A DNA stretch of 64,000 nucleotides from Curtobacterium sp. VKM Ac-2922 (GTDB taxonomy: Bacteria; Actinomycetota; Actinomycetes; Actinomycetales; Microbacteriaceae). The position numbers and the translations under genes are program-made. The notes beneath the pieces were generated by a model. It saw only the letters and a list, made by a program, of their open reading frames with translations. It did no database searches and was not told the DNA's origin. Shown piece after piece: positions 33,417 through 41,489 of this stretch. The stretch's first letter is position 1, and the number at the start of each line of letters is the position of its first letter. The stretch lies in NCBI RefSeq assembly GCF_022815645.1, contig NZ_JALGRO010000015.1:1-64000 (forward strand), written 5' to 3'.

Positions 33417-34622
33417 ATGGTCAGCATCGCAGTGCACGGTGGTCGCCCACCGCACGGTGCCGCCCGGGATGCCGTCGCGTGGGGACGCGTCGTCGTCGCG
33501 ACCCTCGCCCGCACAGTGGTCGTGACACTCCTCGGCATGGCGCTGTGGGCTGCCGCCCCCGCCGTCCTCGGATGGCACCCCACCACCGTGATGACCGGGT
33601 CGATGGAGCCGCGGTTGCGTCCCGGCGACGTGGTCGTCTCACGTCCGGTCGCTCCGGCAGCGCTCCGGCTCGGCCAGGTCCTGCTCGCCGACGACCCCGA
33701 CCAGCCAGGACACCTGCGGCTGCACCGGGCCGTGGCGGACGGGCCGGACCGGACGATCACCACCAAGGGTGATGCGAACCCGGGCGACGACTCCACACCG
33801 CTCGAACGCTCCGCCGTGCACGGGGTCGGCTCGTTGCGCATCCCGTTCGTCGCGACGCCGATCGTCTGGATGCGCGGTGGCGAGTGGGCGAAGGTCGCGC
33901 TGCTCGTCCTGGCGTTCGCCGCGGTGCTGTGGCTGTGCACGGTGGACGGCTCGTTGCGGCGGGCACCGTCGGACCCGTCGGACCCGTCGGACCCGTCGGA
34001 TCCTTCCGACGACGACGGTCCGGGTCCGGGTCCGGGTCCGGGTGTCGGCCTGGAGGCCCTGCTCGCCCCGCTCGCGTCGCCACCGTCCGCGAGACGGTCC
34101 GGCCGGCACGTCCTGGTGCGTCGCGACGCCGGCTCGCGTCGGGCAGCGCGCCGTCGGACACGGCACCGGCACCGACTGCGTCGGGGCGGTGCCGCGGCCA
34201 CTGTGCTCATCGTCGCCGGCGGCGTCGGCCTGCTGGTGCCAGCCGAGGCCATCGCCGGTCCGTTCACCAACACCACCGCGGCGGTGACCGGGACGATGCG
34301 CGCCGCGGTCCCTGCGCCGCCCACCGGTCTCAAGTGCGCCGCGAACGGCAGCAACGCCGTGACCATCTCCTGGGTCGCACCCGCCGACGAGCCGAAGGGG
34401 TACGTGGTCCTGGGCAACGGATCGCAGATCACCACCGCGGGCCCGAAGGCCACCAGCGCCGGTCTCGTCGCGCAGGGCCTGCTCAACCTGGGGACCACCT
34501 ACAAGGTCCAGGTGCAGGCCGACTTCGGCAGCACCGGGTGGAACGCGAACACCACGTCGACGGACTTCGTCAACGTGCGCGTGGTGAACGTGCTCGGGCT
34601 CACCTCGGTCGTCTGCGCCTGA
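33417..34622 (+). CDS. SipW-type signal peptidase fused to a TasA-like/fibronectin III-like domain
   Basis: A 401-residue protein with two parts. Residues 1-182 are a signal peptidase I of the SipW (ER) type: helix at about 25-52, catalytic Ser62 in TGSMEPRLRPGD, His103 in RLHRAV in place of lysine, and a second helix at about 160-180. A (DPS)n then (GP)n linker (about 184-210) and a basic stretch follow, then a third helix (VLIVAGGVGLLVPAEAIA, about 260-277), a substrate-like GPFTNTTAAVTGT cleavage-zone motif and a fibronectin III-like domain (from PPTGLKCAANGSNAVTISWV to the end, Cys at about 308 and 400). GGAGG precedes the ATG. The enzyme therefore carries what looks like its own substrate. 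Confidence 0.8.
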   Translation: MVSIAVHGGRPPHGAARDAVAWGRVVVATLARTVVVTLLGMALWAAAPAVLGWHPTTVMTGSMEPRLRPGDVVVSRPVAPAALRLGQVLLADDPDQPGHLRLHRAVADGPDRTITTKGDANPGDDSTPLERSAVHGVGSLRIPFVATPIVWMRGGEWAKVALLVLAFAAVLWLCTVDGSLRRAPSDPSDPSDPSDPSDDDGPGPGPGPGVGLEALLAPLASPPSARRSGRHVLVRRDAGSRRAARRRTRHRHRLRRGGAAATVLIVAGGVGLLVPAEAIAGPFTNTTAAVTGTMRAAVPAPPTGLKCAANGSNAVTISWVAPADEPKGYVVLGNGSQITTAGPKATSAGLVAQGLLNLGTTYKVQVQADFGSTGWNANTTSTDFVNVRVVNVLGLTSVVCA

Positions 34623-34693
34623 CGCGGCCCGGGTTCTCCACAGGTCCGGGAGCGGCGTCCGGGGATGTCCGCCGTCGCGGCTACCGTGGCCGC

Positions 34694-35863
34694 ATGCGCA
34701 TCCTGCACACCGGTGACTGGCACCTGGGCCGGACCCTGCTCGGGGCCGACCTGCTGCCACACCAGGCAGCCTTCCTCGACCACCTGGTCGGGGTCGTCGT
34801 GCAGCGCTCGGTCGACCTGGTCGTCATCGCCGGCGACGTCTACGACCGGGCGATCCCACCCGTCGACGCCGTCCGCATGCTCTCCACGGCGCTCGAGCGG
34901 CTCGCCGCGGTGGCGACCGTGGTGGTCACGCCCGGCAACCACGACTCGGCGGCCCGACTGGGGTTCGGGTCCGGCGTGATGAACGACCGCGTCCGCATCC
35001 TGGCGGAACCTGCACACGTGGCCGACCCGGTCCTGGTCGACGACCCCGACGGTGCCGTGGCGGTCTACGGCATCCCCTACCTGCAGCCCGACCTGGTGCG
35101 GTACGCCCTGGCCGACGTGCCCGACGAACCCCTCGCCCGCTCGCACCAGGCCGTCGTCGGTGCCGCGGTCGCACGCATCCGGGCCGACCTCGACACCCGA
35201 CCCGGTACGCGCTCGGTCGTCGTCGCACACGCGTTCGTCGGTGGCGCCGAACCGAGCGACAGCGAACAGGACATCCGCGTCGGCGGCGTCGACCGCGTCG
35301 CCGAGTCGGTGTTCGCGGACTTCGACTACGTCGCACTCGGGCACCTGCACGGTCCGCAGCGCGTCGGCGGCTCCGAGCGCCTCCGGTACGCCGGGTCGCC
35401 GCTGGCGTTCTCGTTCGGTGAGCGGCACCAGGTCAAGTCGGTGACCCTCGTCGACCTGGCCGCCGACGGCAGCGTCACCGTCGAGCTGCTGCCGGTGCCC
35501 GTGCCCCGGCCGCTGGTCGACGTCCGCGACACCATCGACGCGATCGAGTCCGGCGCGCACGCGCAGCACGCCGACGCCTGGGTGCGGGTCGCGGTGACCG
35601 ATGCCGTGCACCCCGAGCGCATGTACGCCCGGGTCAAGGACCGCTTCCCGCACGCGCTCGCCATCACCCACGAACCGGCCGACGCACTGGAACGCACATC
35701 GGGTCGTGCCGTCACCGCGACGTCCGACCCGGTCGAGGTCACGGCCGACTTCGTCACCTACGCCACGGGTGCCGCTCCCACGGACGACGAGCTCGTCGTG
35801 CTGCGTGACGCGTACGAAGCCGCGGCGGCGTCGCTGTCCGAGCAGGACCGGGCGGCACGCTGA
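34694..35863 (+). CDS. sbcD: Exonuclease SbcCD, nuclease subunit SbcD
   Basis: A 389-residue Mre11-type metallophosphoesterase, partner of SbcC in cleaving hairpins and processing DNA ends. Metal-binding motifs are in order: HTGDWHLGR, VIAGDVYDR, TPGNHDS, VVAHAFVGG and ALGHLHGPQR. A capping domain follows from about 270. Leaderless start: TACCGT ends 6 nt before the ATG. The stop overlaps the sbcC start (TGATG), giving strict coupling of the two subunits. Confidence 0.95.
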   Translation: MRILHTGDWHLGRTLLGADLLPHQAAFLDHLVGVVVQRSVDLVVIAGDVYDRAIPPVDAVRMLSTALERLAAVATVVVTPGNHDSAARLGFGSGVMNDRVRILAEPAHVADPVLVDDPDGAVAVYGIPYLQPDLVRYALADVPDEPLARSHQAVVGAAVARIRADLDTRPGTRSVVVAHAFVGGAEPSDSEQDIRVGGVDRVAESVFADFDYVALGHLHGPQRVGGSERLRYAGSPLAFSFGERHQVKSVTLVDLAADGSVTVELLPVPVPRPLVDVRDTIDAIESGAHAQHADAWVRVAVTDAVHPERMYARVKDRFPHALAITHEPADALERTSGRAVTATSDPVEVTADFVTYATGAAPTDDELVVLRDAYEAAAASLSEQDRAAR

Positions 35864-38800
35864 TGTACCTGCACCGCCTCGACCTGCGCGCCATCGGCCC
35901 CTACCCCGACCGCGTCACGATCGACTTCGCAGCGCTCGCCGCCTCGGGGGTCTTCCTGCTCGAAGGGCCCACCGGATCCGGCAAGTCGACCATCATCGAC
36001 GCCGTCGTCTTCGCGCTGTACGGCGGGCTCGCGGGCAGCGACGCCAGCAGCGACCGTCTGCACAGCCAGCACGCCGACCCCGCGGTCGAGCCGTACGTCG
36101 AGCTCGTCTTCGAGACGGGTGCCGGCGTGTTCCGCGTCCGTCGCACGCCGCAGTACGAGCGCCCCAAGCAGCGCGGCACCGGTACCGTCCGGCAGAACGC
36201 CTCGGCCACCCTCAGCCGTCTCACCAGCCCGACCGATCCCGTCGGCGACGCCGTGTCCGCCCGTGCGCAGGAGATCGGTGCCGAGGTCGCACGCATCGTC
36301 GGACTCGACCGCGCGCAGTTCCTGCAGACCGTCGTGCTGCCGCAGGGTGAGTTCGCCCGGTTCCTCCGCGCGCCCGGCGAAGACCGCCGCAAGCTGCTGC
36401 AGTCGCTGTTCGGCACCGAGATCTACGACCGCACGGCCGACGAACTCGCCACCCGACGTCGCGCCGCCGCGGCCGAGGTCGACGCAGCGGACGCCCGCGT
36501 GCGGGACGCCCTCGCGCGCTTCGCCGAGGCATCGGGCACCCCCGATGCCGACGAGTCGTCGGCGCCGACCCTCGCGGCCCAGCTGCGTGCGCAGGCCGAT
36601 GCCGCCGACGCTGCCCGGGTCACGGCCGCTGCCGCTGCCCGCGCGGCCACCGACCACGAACAGGCCGTCGTCGCGCGGGTCGCCGCGCTCGACCGCCGTC
36701 GTGGGTTCCTGCGTCGTTCGGCAGCGCTCGACCAGGCGTCCGCCGCGGTCGACGCCGCGCGGGTCCGGCTCGCGTCGGGGGAGCGCGCGGCCCGGGTGGC
36801 GGCCGTCGCCGACGGGCTCGATGCAGCGCTCTCCCGGGCCGCGCGAGCCCACCACGACCGAGACGCACTGCGGGCACGCCACGGCGTCACCGACCTGGAC
36901 GCGGCAGCCGAGCGTGACCGTCTGGCCCGGGTGGCGTCCGACGTGCGCCACCTCGTCCCCGTGGCCGAATCCCTGCCCGGGCGGGTCCGTGCACTCGAGG
37001 CAGCCCGGACCGACGCCGAGTCGCTCGAGGCGCAGCTCAGCGACCTCGACCAGGCGCTGCAGGACCGTCCGGACGAACGGGCGCGCATCGTCGCGGCCTC
37101 GCACGACGCGGCGATCGTGGCCGCCGACGCGCAGGCAGCCCAGCACGACGCCGATGCCGTCCAGGTGCTCCGCGCCGCACACACGGCGCTCGATGCGGTG
37201 CGCTCGCGGGTCACTTCGGCCCAGGCAGCCGTCGCGGCCGCCCGCACCTCGGCGACCGCCGCCGTGCAGGCCGAGCAGTACCTGCGCGAACGCCGGATCG
37301 CCGGGCTTGCGGGCGAGCTGGGCGCGGCACTCGCGCCGGGCGACGCCTGCCCGGTCTGCGGTTCGGTCGACCACCCCGCCGTCGCGACCCCGCAGGACGA
37401 CCACCCGACGCCGTCGCAGATCCAGGCGGCCGTCGACACCGCACGCCGGGCCGAGCAGTCCCTCGCCGAGGCCGCCACCGACCTGGCGCTCGAGCGTGCC
37501 GAGCGTGACCGGTTGACGGCCGTCGTCGGGGACGCCGACCCCGAGACACTCGATCACCGCGCCGCGGCCGCCGCGGAACGGCTGCGGGTCGCTCACGACG
37601 CTGCCACCAGCGTCGCCGAGCACGAGCGCGCCAAGACCGCGCACGACGAGGCGACCCGCGCGCTCGAACGCGACCGCAACGCCGTCGCCACCCGACGACA
37701 GGTGCTCCAGGCGACCACCGAGGCGGACCACGCCCGACTGCAGCAGGACACGCGGGCGGTCCAGGCGGCGCAGCGCACGCTTGCAGCAGAACGCACTGTC
37801 GTGGTCGCGGCATCGATCGACCCGACTCCGGACGACACGACTCCGGACGACACGACGCCCGACGACCCGACGTCCCACGAGTCCGACGACACGACGCTGT
37901 CCGACGACCCGACGCCCGATGACCCGACGTCCCACGAGCCCGAGGACACGACGCTGTCCGACGCCGTCGCGGCCCTCGACGACCGGGTCGCCGCGTTCCG
38001 GGCCGTCGCCGACGCGGACGAGCACTGTCGCACGGCCGACGCGGCCGTCACCGAGCGCCAGGCCGAGGTTGCGCAGGTCGTCGCCGACCACGAGTTCGCC
38101 GACGTCACCGCCGCACGGGCCGCCGTGCTCGACCCCGCGGACGCGGCTCGTCTGCGCGCCGAGGTCGACCACGCCGACCGCGAGCGCGCCGTCGTCGACG
38201 CCGGGCTCGCCGAACCCGCGGTCGTCGCCGCCGCGCAGGACGACACCGACGACGTCCCGCTCGACCTCGAACGTGCCCGTGTCGTGACCGCGCAGGCAGC
38301 AGCGGCCCTCGACCAGGCCATCCGCACCGCAGCCACGACCGGTGACCGCGCGGTCGCGGCCGAGCGGTGTTCCGCCGACCTCGCCAGGGCGCTCACCCAA
38401 CGCGCGTCGACGTCGGCGCGCAGTCGCGCCGTCGTCCGGCTCGCCGACATCGCGGCGGGTGCGCCCGGGCACAACACCACCGGCGTCACGCTCGGCACCT
38501 ACGTGCTGATGCGCCGGTTCGAGGACGTCGTCGCCGCCGCCAACGACCGGCTGCGCACGATGCTGGGCGGGCGGTTCACGCTCGAGACCTCCGACGAACG
38601 CGAGACCGGCACCCGCTCACGTCGGACGGGTCTGGCGCTGGCGGTCCGCGACCACACCACCGACACCACCCGCGACCCCCGCAGCCTGTCCGGCGGCGAG
38701 ACCTTCACGGTGTCGCTGTGCCTGGCACTCGGGCTGGCAGACGTCGTGCAGGCCGAGGCCGGCGGCGTCTCGCTCGGCACGCTCTTCGTCGACGAGGGCT

Positions 38801-38979
38801 TCGGCACGCTCGACCCGGAGACCCTCGACGGCGTGGTCGACCAGCTCGCCCGGTTGACGGCCGGCGGTCGACAGGTCGGCATCGTCAGTCACGTCGAAGA
38901 ACTCAAGCAGCGCATCCCCGAGCGCATCGCCGTGCGCCGCAGCCCGGGCGGCGGCTCACACGTCACCACGACCGTCTGA
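35863..38979 (+). CDS. sbcC: Exonuclease SbcCD, ATPase subunit SbcC
   Basis: A 1038-residue Rad50/SMC-like ATPase. Walker A GPTGSGKSTIIDAV is at about 35, the zinc hook ACPVCGSVDHP at about 493 in the middle of the coiled coil, and the signature LSGGETFTVSLCLAL and Walker B TLFVDEGFGTLD lie near the C-terminus. Odd: residues about 646-704, in the returning coiled coil, are a low-complexity Asp/Thr/Pro insert containing a 19-residue unit repeated (DDPTSHESDDTTLSD then DDPTSHEPEDTTLSD, 57-bp DNA period). This should break the coiled coil and may vary in copy number between strains. Confidence 0.94.
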   Translation: MYLHRLDLRAIGPYPDRVTIDFAALAASGVFLLEGPTGSGKSTIIDAVVFALYGGLAGSDASSDRLHSQHADPAVEPYVELVFETGAGVFRVRRTPQYERPKQRGTGTVRQNASATLSRLTSPTDPVGDAVSARAQEIGAEVARIVGLDRAQFLQTVVLPQGEFARFLRAPGEDRRKLLQSLFGTEIYDRTADELATRRRAAAAEVDAADARVRDALARFAEASGTPDADESSAPTLAAQLRAQADAADAARVTAAAAARAATDHEQAVVARVAALDRRRGFLRRSAALDQASAAVDAARVRLASGERAARVAAVADGLDAALSRAARAHHDRDALRARHGVTDLDAAAERDRLARVASDVRHLVPVAESLPGRVRALEAARTDAESLEAQLSDLDQALQDRPDERARIVAASHDAAIVAADAQAAQHDADAVQVLRAAHTALDAVRSRVTSAQAAVAAARTSATAAVQAEQYLRERRIAGLAGELGAALAPGDACPVCGSVDHPAVATPQDDHPTPSQIQAAVDTARRAEQSLAEAATDLALERAERDRLTAVVGDADPETLDHRAAAAAERLRVAHDAATSVAEHERAKTAHDEATRALERDRNAVATRRQVLQATTEADHARLQQDTRAVQAAQRTLAAERTVVVAASIDPTPDDTTPDDTTPDDPTSHESDDTTLSDDPTPDDPTSHEPEDTTLSDAVAALDDRVAAFRAVADADEHCRTADAAVTERQAEVAQVVADHEFADVTAARAAVLDPADAARLRAEVDHADRERAVVDAGLAEPAVVAAAQDDTDDVPLDLERARVVTAQAAAALDQAIRTAATTGDRAVAAERCSADLARALTQRASTSARSRAVVRLADIAAGAPGHNTTGVTLGTYVLMRRFEDVVAAANDRLRTMLGGRFTLETSDERETGTRSRRTGLALAVRDHTTDTTRDPRSLSGGETFTVSLCLALGLADVVQAEAGGVSLGTLFVDEGFGTLDPETLDGVVDQLARLTAGGRQVGIVSHVEELKQRIPERIAVRRSPGGGSHVTTTV

Positions 38980-38982
38980 CGG

Positions 38983-39165
38983 TCAGGGCGTCGGCGCGGT
39001 CGAGGTGTCGACCGTCCCGTCGGGCGGCGGCAGGATGTCCGCCGCGATCCACGGGAACACCCACGTGAACAGCACGAAGACGATCGCCACGAGCAGCACG
39101 ACGAGCTCGATGACCTTGAGTGCGGTGGGGCCGGGCAGCAGTCGCCAGACCAGGGGGAAGATCAC
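38983..39165 (-). CDS. Small membrane protein after the sortase gene (60 aa)
   Basis: One helix (LKVIELVVLLVAIVFVLFTWVF, about 15-36) between a short basic cytoplasmic start and an extracellular Pro/Asp/Thr tail. The GTG start overlaps the sortase stop (GTGA), so it is translated with the sortase and is likely a small accessory or anchor protein. Family not recognised. Its stop is 3 bp from the convergent sbcC stop. Confidence 0.65.
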   Translation of the reverse strand: MIFPLVWRLLPGPTALKVIELVVLLVAIVFVLFTWVFPWIAADILPPPDGTVDTSTAPTP

Positions 39166-39974
39166 TTGGGCGTCTCCGACAGTTCCTTCGGGGTGCCGTC
39201 CGACACCGGCATCCAGTAGTCCATCTTGGCGTGCACGATGTAGCGCTCCTTGGCGGACCACATCGGGTGGCACGCGGTCAGGGTGAGCCAGCGGTCCTGG
39301 GCGGTGGGTTCGACGCCGGGCTGGTTCGGCACCGGCGCGATCGTCTCGATGTGGTCCGGCGTGACGATCTGGCTGTCGGTGACCTTGTAGACGTACCAGA
39401 CGTCGAAGCCCTTGTCCTTGTCGGTCACGCGCACGACGATCGCGTCGTCGGTCTTCAGGTCGGCGATCTGGTTGAGCGGCTTGCCGTAGGTCACCCGGTG
39501 GCCGGCGACGGCGAAGTTGCCCTCGGCGCCGGGCATCGCGGTGTCCTGGTAGTGCCCGAGCCCGATGGTGTTGAGCACCTTCTCACGGTCGGTGCCCTCG
39601 CCGATGGGCTGGTCGTAGCCCGCGCCGAAGCGGGGGATCTGCATCGTGCCGAAGACCGTGGACAACCCGGGCGGCTCGGCGAGCACGGGCGCCTGGTCGC
39701 GGTGCTCGGTGGGCGTGGGGTTCGAGGTGGGCGCCTCGGTCTGGCCCAGGTCCTTGACGAGCGAGGACTGGTGCTGCGAGGCGACGACGTCGGTCCACCA
39801 CGCGGTCCACAGCACGTACAGCCCGGTCCCCGCGCCCGCGATGATCAGCAGTTCGGCCAGCAGCGAGACGAGCGCGCCACCCACCGTCTGGCGGGGCCGA
39901 CGGCCGCGACCCCGGTGCGCGGGGGCGGCATCCGGTGCGCTCGGTGGCGGGGGGAGTGTCTCGTGGGTGGTCAC
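39162..39974 (-). CDS. Class E sortase
   Basis: A 270-residue membrane-anchored transpeptidase. A Pro/Ala/Arg-rich cytoplasmic start, one helix (LVSLLAELLIIAGAGTGLYVLW, about 30-52) and the sortase barrel follow. The catalytic His is in NFAVAGHRVTYGKPL, the catalytic Cys in LTLTACHPMWSAKERYIVHA, with the Arg in the same segment. TLT.CHP near the end is the class E signature; such enzymes usually recognise LAxTG-type signals. No sorted substrate is encoded in this window. GTG at 39974 with AGGAG 5 nt upstream. Confidence 0.9.
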   Translation of the reverse strand: MTTHETLPPPPSAPDAAPAHRGRGRRPRQTVGGALVSLLAELLIIAGAGTGLYVLWTAWWTDVVASQHQSSLVKDLGQTEAPTSNPTPTEHRDQAPVLAEPPGLSTVFGTMQIPRFGAGYDQPIGEGTDREKVLNTIGLGHYQDTAMPGAEGNFAVAGHRVTYGKPLNQIADLKTDDAIVVRVTDKDKGFDVWYVYKVTDSQIVTPDHIETIAPVPNQPGVEPTAQDRWLTLTACHPMWSAKERYIVHAKMDYWMPVSDGTPKELSETPK

Positions 39975-40084
39975 GTGGCTCCTGATCCGGTCGGACGAGC
40001 GTCGAGGTGGACGATGCTCAGGTCTATCAGACCACGGCGAACCGCTGAAGACGGTGTTCTCCACAACACCGGTACCGTGACGGG

Positions 40085-40513
40085 ATGGTCCACGTGATCC
40101 GTCCGTTCGCTCCGGCCGACACCGAAGCGGTCGTCGCCCTGTGGGAGTCGTGCGGTCTGGTCCGCCCGTGGAACGACCCGCGACGCGACATCGCGCGCAA
40201 GCTGACGGTCCAGCCCGAGCTGTTCCTGGTCGCGACCCAGGAAAGCGGCACCGTCGTCGCCGCGGGCATGGCCGGCTTCGACGGGCATCGCGGCTGGGTG
40301 AACTACCTCGCCGTCCGCCCCGACCTGCAGGGCTCGGGCCTCGGCCGCCGGATGATGGCCGAGTTCGAACGGCTGCTGCTGGACCTGGGCTGCCCGAAGG
40401 TCAACCTGCAGGTGCGAACCGGCAACGAGAACGTGATCGGCTTCTACGCGTCGCTGGGCTACACCGACGACCACACGGTCTCGATGGGGAAGCGCCTGAT
40501 CGCCGACGACTGA
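40085..40513 (+). CDS. GNAT family acetyltransferase (YpeA-like)
   Basis: A 142-residue single-domain N-acetyltransferase. The acetyl-CoA loop is in VNYLAVRPDLQGSGLGRRMMAEFERLL (about 78-104), followed by NLQVRTGNENVIGFYASLGY, matching the YpeA subgroup. Substrate unknown. Leaderless start: TACCGT ends 6 nt before the ATG. Confidence 0.9.
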   Translation: MVHVIRPFAPADTEAVVALWESCGLVRPWNDPRRDIARKLTVQPELFLVATQESGTVVAAGMAGFDGHRGWVNYLAVRPDLQGSGLGRRMMAEFERLLLDLGCPKVNLQVRTGNENVIGFYASLGYTDDHTVSMGKRLIADD

Positions 40514-40523
40514 GCGCTACCGC

Positions 40524-41462
40524 TCACGCCAGCGCGAGCGTGACCGAGGCGCCGAGCGCCAGCACGATCCCGGCACCCTGCAGCGCCGTCAGCCGTTCCC
40601 GCAGCACCACCCCGGCCAGCACCACCGTGCCGATCGGGTACAGCGCGTTGAGCACGCTGATCACGGGCAGCGTCGCCGGGTCGCCGCTCGAGTGCAGCCC
40701 CGCCTGGATGCACACGTTGGCCAGCGCGTCGAAGACGCCGCACCCGACGACGACCCAGATCAACCGCCGTCCGTCCGCGGAGCGCAGCCACCGTCCTGGA
40801 GGCACGGCAGACCCCGCCACGGCGGCCGACGTCACCGGGTCTGCCGCGCCTCCAGAACGGACGGCCAGCGCCGACACGGCGGCCGCCGAACCCAGCAGCA
40901 CCGCCTGCAGCACCCGCGCCACCACCAGCGGGGCGATGCCCGAGTCCGAGGGCGTCTCGTTGAACGCCAGCACGATCCCGCCGAACCCGCACCCGGCGAC
41001 CGCAGCCAGCACCAGGCCCCGTGCGGTCACGCGTGTTCCACCCGGGTCACGCACCGCTGCGACCAGCACGACCGCCACCACGGCGACGACCAGGGCGCCG
41101 ACGGCGAGGGGCGACAGCACGGTCCCACGCACCAGCGCGACCACGACCGGCACCACGGCGGCGAAGACGGCGGTGACGGGCGACAGCACGCTCATCGGGC
41201 CGATCGCCAGCGCCGCGTACAGCAGCAGCACCGCGACCGATGCGGCCAGCCCCCCGGCGGCACCCCACAGCGTGCCCTGCCACGAGAACCGCCCGCCGAA
41301 CACGGCCAGCCCGACCAGCAGCGGGACGATCCCGACGGCTGCGGCGATCGCGGCGACGGCGACGGGACGCACGCGGCGCGAGGCGACCCCGCCCAGGAAG
41401 TCCGCGAACCCGTAGACGAGCGCCCCGGCCAGCCCGAGCAGCACCGTGATCACGGGTCCCAT
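40524..41462 (-). CDS. EamA/DMT-family transporter
   Basis: A 312-residue protein with ten hydrophobic helices in two EamA repeats. GLAGALVYGFADFLGGVASRRV opens repeat 1, and the second repeat (VVGCGVFDALANVCIQAGL...ISVLNALYPIGTVVLAGVVLRERL) contains the typical ExxR-like end. Probable drug/metabolite exporter; substrate unknown. The loop between the repeats (about 195-225, VRSGGAADPVTSAAVAGSAV) is encoded by a 70-bp inverted repeat. The start lies only 27 bp from the divergent CPBP gene, so their -10 boxes overlap. Confidence 0.85.
   Translation of the reverse strand: MGPVITVLLGLAGALVYGFADFLGGVASRRVRPVAVAAIAAAVGIVPLLVGLAVFGGRFSWQGTLWGAAGGLAASVAVLLLYAALAIGPMSVLSPVTAVFAAVVPVVVALVRGTVLSPLAVGALVVAVVAVVLVAAVRDPGGTRVTARGLVLAAVAGCGFGGIVLAFNETPSDSGIAPLVVARVLQAVLLGSAAAVSALAVRSGGAADPVTSAAVAGSAVPPGRWLRSADGRRLIWVVVGCGVFDALANVCIQAGLHSSGDPATLPVISVLNALYPIGTVVLAGVVLRERLTALQGAGIVLALGASVTLALA
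40791..40860. repeat. Family A-like inverted repeat inside the EamA coding region
   Basis: Arms 40791-40814 and 40837-40860 pair at 22 of 24 positions and contain CCTGGAGGC and GCCTCCAG. A smaller inverted pair (CGCC-AC-GGCG) sits in the 22-nt loop. The reading frame of the transporter runs through it in a hydrophilic loop. Confidence 0.75.
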
Positions 41463-41489
41463 CCTGCCGTGCCCGGTAGCCTGCGCTGC

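Noticed and set aside
33417-34622. Frameshift joining two separate genes (peptidase and substrate)
   Set aside because: The frame is continuous with normal codon use through the linker and no second start with a ribosome site was seen; kept as a fusion, with the check stated in the finding.
35758-38472. Long minus-strand frame opposite sbcC
   Set aside because: Shadow of the sbcC codon bias; sbcC has full Walker, hook and signature motifs.
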